Below, in pieces: positions 6,865 to 11,701 of a DNA stretch of 11,701 nucleotides. Within the stretch, counting starts at the first letter, position 1. The number at the start of each line of letters is the position of its first letter. The DNA is from an uncultured Achromobacter sp. (lineage in GTDB: Bacteria; Pseudomonadota; Gammaproteobacteria; Burkholderiales; Burkholderiaceae_B): NCBI GenBank assembly GCA_913775005.1, contig CAJYKY010000249.1, positions 1-11,701 on the forward strand, written 5' to 3'. The position numbers were made by a program, and so were the translations under genes. The notes under the pieces are model-generated. The model was not told where the DNA came from. It did not search any database and saw only the letters and a list, made by a program, of their open reading frames with translations.

Positions 6865-7897
6865 TCCGTCGACGCCGCAGCGGGATGCCCCGGCCCACGC
6901 CTTGAAAGCGTCGGTCGTCATTCCGATGAAAAATCCCGGTCCCGTTTTCCGGGAGGTGCTGACGGCCGTCTGCAAGCAGCAGGCGTCGTTCGATTACGAC
7001 GTGCTGGTTGTCGACTCCGGCTCCACCGACGGCAGCGTTGAATTTGTGCGAGCATTCGGCGACCCGCGAGTTCGCCTGATTCAAATCAAGCCCACCGAAT
7101 TCGGCCACGGAAAGACGCGCAATTTTGCGGTCGCGAATACCGAAGGCGAATATGCCGTCGTCATTACGCACGACGCCCTGCCGGTGGATGAACACTGGCT
7201 AGAGGCCATGGTGCAGACGGCTGACGCCGATTCCCGCATCGCCGGGGTATTCGGCCGTCATATCGCCTACCCAAGCGCCAGCCCCTACACCAGGCGGGAT
7301 CTGGAAGCGCACTTTGCCAATTTCGCCGCCGAACCTGTCGTCGAATTGACGGACCGTGCCCGCTACGATCGTGACGAATCCTATCGCCAGCGGCTGCACT
7401 TCTTTTCCGATAACAACGCCTTGCTGCGCCGTTCGGTATGGCAGTCGCATCCCTATCCCGATGTCGACTTCGCCGAAGACCAGATCTGGGCCAAACACAT
7501 TGTTGAAGCGGGCTGGAAAAAAGCTTATTGCGCACAGGGCGCGGTCTACCATTCGCACGACTATCCGCTGATTGAAAAGCTGCAACGCAGCTTTGACGAG
7601 TCGTATGCGCTGTACCGCCTGTTCGGTTACGTGCTGTCGCGCAATGTGCTGCACATGCTCAAGAGCTGGGTCGCTCATACCGTGAACGACCTGCGCTACG
7701 CGCGGCGCACCGGCATGCATCGCACGCATCTGTCACTAGTGTTGAAGACGCCCTTGGACAACCTTGCCCGGTCGCTCGGCCATTACCTGGGTTCGCGCGC
7801 CGACAAGCTCCCCGTGAAGCTGCGCCATTGGCTGTCTCGGGACCGGCGCTTGCTACTGGGCCTGCCCATGGCGAACTCGGGGGGTAAACCGCAATGA
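6851..7897 (+). CDS. Family 2 glycosyltransferase (probable rhamnosyltransferase)
   Basis: GT-A fold transferase of 348 residues, expected at the cytoplasmic membrane face. A short, probably disordered N-terminus precedes ASVVIPMKNPGPVFREVL (20-37). DSGSTDGS (55-62) binds the nucleotide. The DxD position reads THDALP (106-111), and FGHGKTRNFA (84-93) is typical of rhamnosyltransferase-like GT2 proteins. FSDNNALLRRSVW (185-197) and EDQIWAK (209-215) mark the acceptor site and probable catalytic base. A basic, helical C-terminal part (about 270-340) may help membrane attachment. The ATG lies 14 bases inside rmlC with no clear Shine-Dalgarno sequence, so coupling is likely. Rhamnose as donor is inferred from neighbours and motif style; the protein is clearly different from the GT2 at 3615. 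Confidence 0.85.
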   Translation: MSIPDPSTPQRDAPAHALKASVVIPMKNPGPVFREVLTAVCKQQASFDYDVLVVDSGSTDGSVEFVRAFGDPRVRLIQIKPTEFGHGKTRNFAVANTEGEYAVVITHDALPVDEHWLEAMVQTADADSRIAGVFGRHIAYPSASPYTRRDLEAHFANFAAEPVVELTDRARYDRDESYRQRLHFFSDNNALLRRSVWQSHPYPDVDFAEDQIWAKHIVEAGWKKAYCAQGAVYHSHDYPLIEKLQRSFDESYALYRLFGYVLSRNVLHMLKSWVAHTVNDLRYARRTGMHRTHLSLVLKTPLDNLARSLGHYLGSRADKLPVKLRHWLSRDRRLLLGLPMANSGGKPQ

Positions 7898-9138
7898 AGC
7901 TTGCAAAAATTCCCCGGCTGTTGAAGGCGGCCAACAAGTATCGTGCGCAACACGGCGTCATCCCCATGTGCCGCCAGGCCGTTCGGACGATGCGCCGCAA
8001 GGCAATGGGCAAGGCGGAGATCATTCGCCAATACGCATTCGTGCTGGAGACGCCGGTCGGTAAGCCCTTCCAGGAAGGTGACGCGGCGCCCAACACCGTC
8101 AACTGGTTTATTCCGGCGGTGGGACGCGGGTCGGGCGGGCACCTGAATATCTTCCGCTTTGTGCGCTATCTGGAACAGCTCGGCTTTGAATGCAGGATCA
8201 TCATCACTGATGCTCCGGGGCAGGATCCGGCGCTGGTCGAACGGGAAATCGCGGCGTGGTTCTTCCCGCTGGCGGCGCGCGTCTATATCGGTACGGATCA
8301 GGCGCCGCCCGCCCATATCTCGCTGGCGACCGCCTGGCATACCGCTTACGACGTCAGGAATTTCCAGGCGACGCGCCACAAGTGCTATTTCGTTCAGGAT
8401 TTTGAACCCTGGTTCTTCCCGTCCGGGTCTGCCAGCACGTTCGCCGAAGAAACCTACCGTTTTGGTTTCACCGGCATCACCGCTGGCTCGTGGCTGGCCG
8501 ACACGCTGCGGCGCGATTACGGCATGCCCACCCACGCCATCGGTTTTTCCTACGACCGCGATCTTTACAAACCCCTGCCACGGCGCAACCCGGCTCAGAA
8601 GCGCGTCTTCTTTTACGCCCGCCCAAACACGCCTCGCCGTTCGTTTGAATTGGGAATCCTTGTGCTCTCCGAAGTCGTGCGCCAACTGCCCGGCACGCAT
8701 ATCGTGCTGGCCGGCGCGGATCTGACCGAATTTGAAATACCCTTCTCTTACGAGAACCCGGGCATTGTCGATATCGCCGACCTGCCGGACCTGTACTGCC
8801 AATGTGACGTGGCGCTGGTGCTGTCCTTTTCGAACCTGTCCTTGCTTCCGCTGGAACTGATGGCCTGCGGCGTACCTGTCGTCAGCAACCGCGCCCCGTA
8901 TACCGAGTGGCTGCTGACCGACGACAACGCCCGCCTCGAGCGCCCGACCGTTCCCGCGCTGACCGATGCCATCTGCGACCTGCTCCGCTCGCCGGAAGAG
9001 GCTGATCGGCTGCGAGCCGGCGGCTTTGCGACAAGCGCGGCAACCGATTGGGCAGAGGAAGGCCGGCGGCTGGGTGCTATTCTGTCCGGTTTGGCCGGGA
9101 CGACGCCCGTACCGGCCCAATCAAGGATCGAGTCTTGA
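7894..9138 (+). CDS. WsaF-like family 4 glycosyltransferase (probable rhamnosyltransferase)
   Basis: 414-residue GT-B fold transferase resembling WsaF, the beta-1,2-rhamnosyltransferase of Geobacillus S-layer glycan synthesis. Features: a basic N-terminal helix region (1-45); NWFIPAVGRGSGGHLNIFRF (70-89), the glycine loop; ATAWHTAYDVRNF (145-157); and the distinctive YFVQDFEPWFFPSGS (165-179). The C-terminal half has FYARPNTPRRSFELG (240-254) and SFSNLSLLPLELMACGVPVV (311-330), the donor-binding end of the GT4 fold. The ATG overlaps the previous stop as ATGA, with a G-run (7879-7884) nine bases upstream as a possible ribosome binding site. Its TGA overlaps the next gene's start. Linkage and donor are inferred from family resemblance and the adjacent rml genes. 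Confidence 0.85.
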   Translation: MKLAKIPRLLKAANKYRAQHGVIPMCRQAVRTMRRKAMGKAEIIRQYAFVLETPVGKPFQEGDAAPNTVNWFIPAVGRGSGGHLNIFRFVRYLEQLGFECRIIITDAPGQDPALVEREIAAWFFPLAARVYIGTDQAPPAHISLATAWHTAYDVRNFQATRHKCYFVQDFEPWFFPSGSASTFAEETYRFGFTGITAGSWLADTLRRDYGMPTHAIGFSYDRDLYKPLPRRNPAQKRVFFYARPNTPRRSFELGILVLSEVVRQLPGTHIVLAGADLTEFEIPFSYENPGIVDIADLPDLYCQCDVALVLSFSNLSLLPLELMACGVPVVSNRAPYTEWLLTDDNARLERPTVPALTDAICDLLRSPEEADRLRAGGFATSAATDWAEEGRRLGAILSGLAGTTPVPAQSRIES

Positions 9139-10106
9139 CCGCACCATTGCCACAACTTTCGCAGATGCGCTGCGCCGTCCTGGGCGCAGGTGGTTTTCTG
9201 GGCACGAACCTTTGCCTGGCGCTGCAACCGCGCGTAGCCTCGCTGCGGGCCTTTGGCCGGCGTCAATCATTTCCCTCTGCCATGACCGGCATTGAGTGGA
9301 TTCCGGGCGACTTCACCGAACCCACCAGCGTCGCGACGGCGATCTCGGGTTGCGATACCGTCTTTCACCTGGTCAACGCCACCACCCCGGCGTCCGCAAA
9401 CATCGACAAGCTTGCCGACCTGCAATCCAACGTCGCGCCAACGCTGCGGCTGTTGGAGGCGTGCCGCGAAGCCGGCGTCAAACGCGTGATCTTCATCTCG
9501 TCGGGCGGCACCATTTACGGTTTGCCGCAACAAGTGCCGACCCCGGAATCCGCGCCAACGAATCCGATCACTGCCTATGGCATATCCAAACTGGCGATTG
9601 AAAAATATCTGGGCCTGTACGAATACCTGCACGGCCTGGATTACCGCGTATTGCGCGTCGCCAACCCGTTTGGCCCCTACCAGACCGCGTTGAAAAGCCA
9701 GGGCGTCATTGCCGCTTTCATGCACCAATGCGCGTCGCGCGAACCCATTCATATCTGGGGCGATGGCAGCGCCGTGCGTGACTACGTTTACGTAACGGAT
9801 GTGGTGGACGCATTGTTGGCGGCGGCTCAACACCAAGGCCCGTCGCGCGTCTTCAATATCGGCGGCGGCCAGGGCCGCAGCCTGCTTGACATCCTGAACG
9901 TGATCAAACGCGTCTCGGGCGTCACGCCCGAAATCCAGTTTTCGCCGGGCCGGCCGGTCGACATCCCCCGCAGCATTCTGGATATCACGCTGGCAAATCG
10001 CGAACTCGGTTGGGCGCCGCAGGTGTCGTTCGACGAAGGCATGCAACGAACCTGGGCCTGGGCTATTGCCCAGCAAGACGGAATCTCTCCTGATCATGGC
10101 GTTTAG
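9135..10106 (+). CDS. NAD-dependent sugar-nucleotide epimerase/dehydratase
   Basis: 323-residue extended short-chain dehydrogenase resembling UDP-glucose 4-epimerases (GalE/WcaG group), cytoplasmic. The Rossmann motif GAGGFLG is at 17-23, FHLVNATTP at 77-85, the catalytic serine region FISSGGTIYG at 120-129, and the active-site YGISK at Y148/K152. VLRVANPFGPYQ (172-183) and WGDGSAVRDYVYVTDV (208-223) are characteristic. I chose a TTG start at 9135: AAGGA (9123-9127) lies 7 bases upstream and the TTG overlaps the preceding TGA as TTGA, matching the coupling used at other junctions. The ATG at 9165 has no ribosome binding site, and an upstream ATG at 9048 would give a 91-base overlap. It probably makes a second sugar for the glycan; the exact substrate cannot be read from sequence. 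Confidence 0.82.
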   Translation: MTAPLPQLSQMRCAVLGAGGFLGTNLCLALQPRVASLRAFGRRQSFPSAMTGIEWIPGDFTEPTSVATAISGCDTVFHLVNATTPASANIDKLADLQSNVAPTLRLLEACREAGVKRVIFISSGGTIYGLPQQVPTPESAPTNPITAYGISKLAIEKYLGLYEYLHGLDYRVLRVANPFGPYQTALKSQGVIAAFMHQCASREPIHIWGDGSAVRDYVYVTDVVDALLAAAQHQGPSRVFNIGGGQGRSLLDILNVIKRVSGVTPEIQFSPGRPVDIPRSILDITLANRELGWAPQVSFDEGMQRTWAWAIAQQDGISPDHGV

Positions 10107-11154
10107 TAAGTACCTCTCTGCGCTGCGACGCGCCCGGCACCTGGCTCACTCCGAAGGCGGCGTGCTGCCTGCGGCCGCCAAGGCCTTACGGCTGTTCCGC
10201 CAAGGCGGGCTGCAAGGCATCAAGCAGGCGCTGTCAGCCCCGGATGCTGCCGCAGCCGCTGCGGCGGCGGCAGCGGCGCGTGGCAACCGCCCGGACGACG
10301 AGAACGATTTTGCGTTCGAGGTTCCATTTGCCCATCCGGCTGAACGCGATACGCGCCGTGCGTGCGCCATCATCCATGCGTTCTACCCGGAACTGTGCGC
10401 GGAAATGCGCGGCTACCTGGAAAATGTGCCGGGCCAGCTCGACTTGTATATATCCACCACCTCCGAGCAAAAGCGCGAAGAGATCGCGGCTGCCTTTGCC
10501 GGCTATGACAAGGGCTCGGTCGAGATACGGGTATTCGAAAACCGGGGCCGCGACATCGCGCCAAAACTGTACGGTTTTGGCGATGTCTACGATCGGTACG
10601 ACCTCGCTTTAAGCCTGCACACCAAAAAGTCTCCGCATGGGGGCACGCCGCTGGCCGACTGGCGCAAGTACCTGTACGAGCATCTGCTGGGTTCGCCGCA
10701 AATCGTGGCGTCCATTTTCGAACTGCTCAAGCATGACCGCGTCGGGATGGTCTTTCCGCAGCATCTGTTTTATCTGCGCCCGATTCTGGGGTGGGGTGCG
10801 AACTTCGCTTCCTGCCGCAATCTCCTGCGCAAGATGGGCGTCGACATCAACGAAAGCATCTATCTGGAATTTCCAACCGGCTCGATGTTCTGGTGCCGCA
10901 CGGATGCGCTCAGAACGCTGCGCGATCTCGCATTGAAGTTCGAAGATTTCGACGACGAATCCGGGCAGATCGACGGCACACTGGCCCATGCCGTCGAGCG
11001 TGCGTTTCTATATTCGGTCGAAGCCGCGGGTTATCAATGGGCCAAGGTCGCATTACGTGACCATTACCCATTGCCTGACACGTTGATTCCCGTAAATACT
11101 GCTGACGACCTGTCCCGTGGCCTTTCTCAGGTGCACCGGCCATTATTGCCCTGA
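10096..11154 (+). CDS. RgpF-like rhamnan synthesis protein
   Basis: 352-residue protein of the rhamnan synthesis F (RgpF) family, found in bacterial rhamnose-polysaccharide clusters and probably a glycosyltransferase. Residues 1-48 are basic and helical, followed by 11 consecutive alanines (51-61) and an acidic linker. The RgpF domain then runs from about 87: CAIIHAFYPELCAEM, FENRGRDIAPKLYGF (147-161), LSLHTKKSPH (172-181), GMVFPQHLF (217-225), LEFPTGSMFWCR (257-268) and GQIDGTLAHAVERAF (290-304), all conserved in the family. No membrane span is evident. The ATG at 10096 is preferred over an in-frame TTG at 10066 because it overlaps the epimerase by only 11 bases, although its ribosome binding site (GGA, 10080-10082) is weak and distant. 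The precise activity is not known from the sequence. Confidence 0.87.
   Translation: MAFSKYLSALRRARHLAHSEGGVLPAAAKALRLFRQGGLQGIKQALSAPDAAAAAAAAAAARGNRPDDENDFAFEVPFAHPAERDTRRACAIIHAFYPELCAEMRGYLENVPGQLDLYISTTSEQKREEIAAAFAGYDKGSVEIRVFENRGRDIAPKLYGFGDVYDRYDLALSLHTKKSPHGGTPLADWRKYLYEHLLGSPQIVASIFELLKHDRVGMVFPQHLFYLRPILGWGANFASCRNLLRKMGVDINESIYLEFPTGSMFWCRTDALRTLRDLALKFEDFDDESGQIDGTLAHAVERAFLYSVEAAGYQWAKVALRDHYPLPDTLIPVNTADDLSRGLSQVHRPLLP
10246..10278 (+). repeat. Alanine-codon run in the RgpF-like gene
   Basis: Eleven successive GCN codons encode an uninterrupted alanine tract (residues 51-61) between the basic N-terminal helix and the RgpF domain. The codons are mixed (GCT, GCC, GCA and GCG), with three GCG in a row near the middle. 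It is therefore an impure repeat rather than a perfect microsatellite. It probably acts as a linker or extended helix; slippage-driven length variation is possible. Confidence 0.8.
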
Positions 11155-11248
11155 CCCGATGTCGATAATCGCTGCGCAACACGCACCTGTCGTTCGGTAT
11201 GCTCTCCTTTTGACCCGTTAACGCGTCTATTAAGTTCTTATCCATAAA
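11155..11248 (+). other. Gap before the ABC-transporter genes
   Basis: This 94-base gap is the longest one after rmlD, and its second half is A+T-rich (11201-11248). TTGACC (11210-11215) resembles a -35 box, but no good -10 follows at 16-18 bases. No T-run hairpin terminator ends the RgpF-like transcript, and no Shine-Dalgarno sequence precedes the Wzm ATG. Either read-through from the operon or a weak local promoter is possible. Confidence 0.4.
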
Positions 11249-11701
11249 ATGTTCATCGTCAACGCCCTCGCAGATATCGCCACGGCACTGAAGCGTTACT
11301 CCCTCGTCGGCACGCTAGGCTGGCAGGATGTGCGTCAACGTTATCGGCGTTCGTCACTCGGCCCCTTCTGGCTCACCATCAGCATGGGGGTCATGATCGG
11401 CACGATCGGCATCGTGTTTGGCCAGATTTTCAAATCGCCGTCCGATGAGTTCCTGCCGTTTCTGGCCATCGGCCTGATTCTGTGGGGATTTATCTCCGCC
11501 GCTATCACCGAAGGTTGCACAAGCTTCATCGCCGCCGATGCGGTGATCAAGCAATTGCCGATCCCGCTGGCCGTGCACGTGTTCCGCCAGCTGTGGCGCA
11601 ACATGATCATTCTGGCGCACAACATCGTGATTTTCCCGCTGGTATTGATTGCGGTGGGCAAGCCGATCACCTGGGACGCCTTTCTGGCGATTCCCGGTTT
11701 C
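11249..11701 (+). CDS. wzm: Wzm-type O-antigen/polysaccharide ABC-transporter permease (3' end cut)
   Basis: Inner-membrane subunit of an ABC-2 type exporter that moves a completed, lipid-linked polysaccharide to the periplasm, with a Wzt ATPase expected next. 151 residues are visible and the frame stays open to the window edge. The cytoplasmic N-terminus LGWQDVRQRYRRSSLGPFW (23-41) is the classic Wzm opening. Three hydrophobic spans follow: about 37-60, 68-87 and 115-137. Homologues are about 260 residues with six spans, so slightly over half is present. The ATG at 11249 is the first in-frame start giving this N-terminus; the sequence before it (TTATCCATAAA) has no Shine-Dalgarno match. Its presence, and the lack of Wzx/Wzy, points to ABC-transporter-dependent export. 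Confidence 0.92.
   Translation, partial: MFIVNALADIATALKRYSLVGTLGWQDVRQRYRRSSLGPFWLTISMGVMIGTIGIVFGQIFKSPSDEFLPFLAIGLILWGFISAAITEGCTSFIAADAVIKQLPIPLAVHVFRQLWRNMIILAHNIVIFPLVLIAVGKPITWDAFLAIPGF

Noticed and set aside
10066..10095. Upstream TTG start for the RgpF-like gene
   Set aside because: It falls inside the hairpin at 10058-10073, has no ribosome binding site and increases the overlap to 41 bases.
9048..10106. Longer epimerase starting at the ATG at 9048
   Set aside because: It would overlap the GT4 gene by 91 bases, and its first 29 residues precede the usual SDR N-terminus without family resemblance. TTG at 9135 has a good ribosome binding site.
11205..11248. Promoter for wzm built on TTGACC (11210-11215)
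   Set aside because: The hexamer at the right spacing is AGTTCT or similar, a poor -10 match.
11341..11670. Minus-strand open frame opposite wzm
   Set aside because: The plus strand encodes an unmistakable Wzm N-terminus with membrane spans, so the antisense frame is a by-product.

Overview
The window is GC-rich, densely coded DNA with Shine-Dalgarno-led genes. It looks like a betaproteobacterial chromosome, and the proteins read like those of the Alcaligenaceae (Achromobacter/Bordetella type). That placement is an impression from protein style, not from a search. There are two parts: a housekeeping stretch (1-2187), then the start of a surface-polysaccharide locus (2367 to the right edge, continuing beyond it).

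Housekeeping part. The 3' three quarters of hslU (2-1006) ends at a strong hairpin terminator (1047-1090). A convergent gene for a small exported CusF-like copper-binding protein (1114-1419, minus strand) shares that terminator. A PduO-type cobalamin adenosyltransferase gene (1627-2187) is divergent from the CusF-like gene.

Polysaccharide part. All genes are on the plus strand. rmlB (2367-3428) comes first, then a 186-base gap holding three back-to-back hairpins, then a family 2 glycosyltransferase (3615-4538). A tightly packed run follows: rmlD, rmlA, rmlC, a second family 2 glycosyltransferase, a WsaF-like family 4 glycosyltransferase, a sugar-nucleotide epimerase that starts at TTG, and an RgpF-like rhamnan-synthesis protein. 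From rmlD to the RgpF-like gene every junction overlaps by 1 to 14 bases. After a 94-base gap the Wzm-type O-antigen ABC-transporter permease begins (11249) and is cut by the window edge.

How they work together. RmlA, RmlB, RmlC and RmlD make dTDP-L-rhamnose from glucose-1-phosphate. The three glycosyltransferases and the RgpF-like protein would assemble a rhamnose-containing glycan on a lipid carrier at the inner face of the membrane. The epimerase would supply at least one other sugar. Wzm, with an expected ATPase Wzt outside the window, would export the finished chain. No Wzx flippase or Wzy polymerase is visible. This fits an ABC-transporter-dependent, rhamnose-rich O-polysaccharide. It is a recognisable pathway type, though the gene order and the structured gap after rmlB are unusual. 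No tRNA, rRNA, insertion sequence or CRISPR array was seen.
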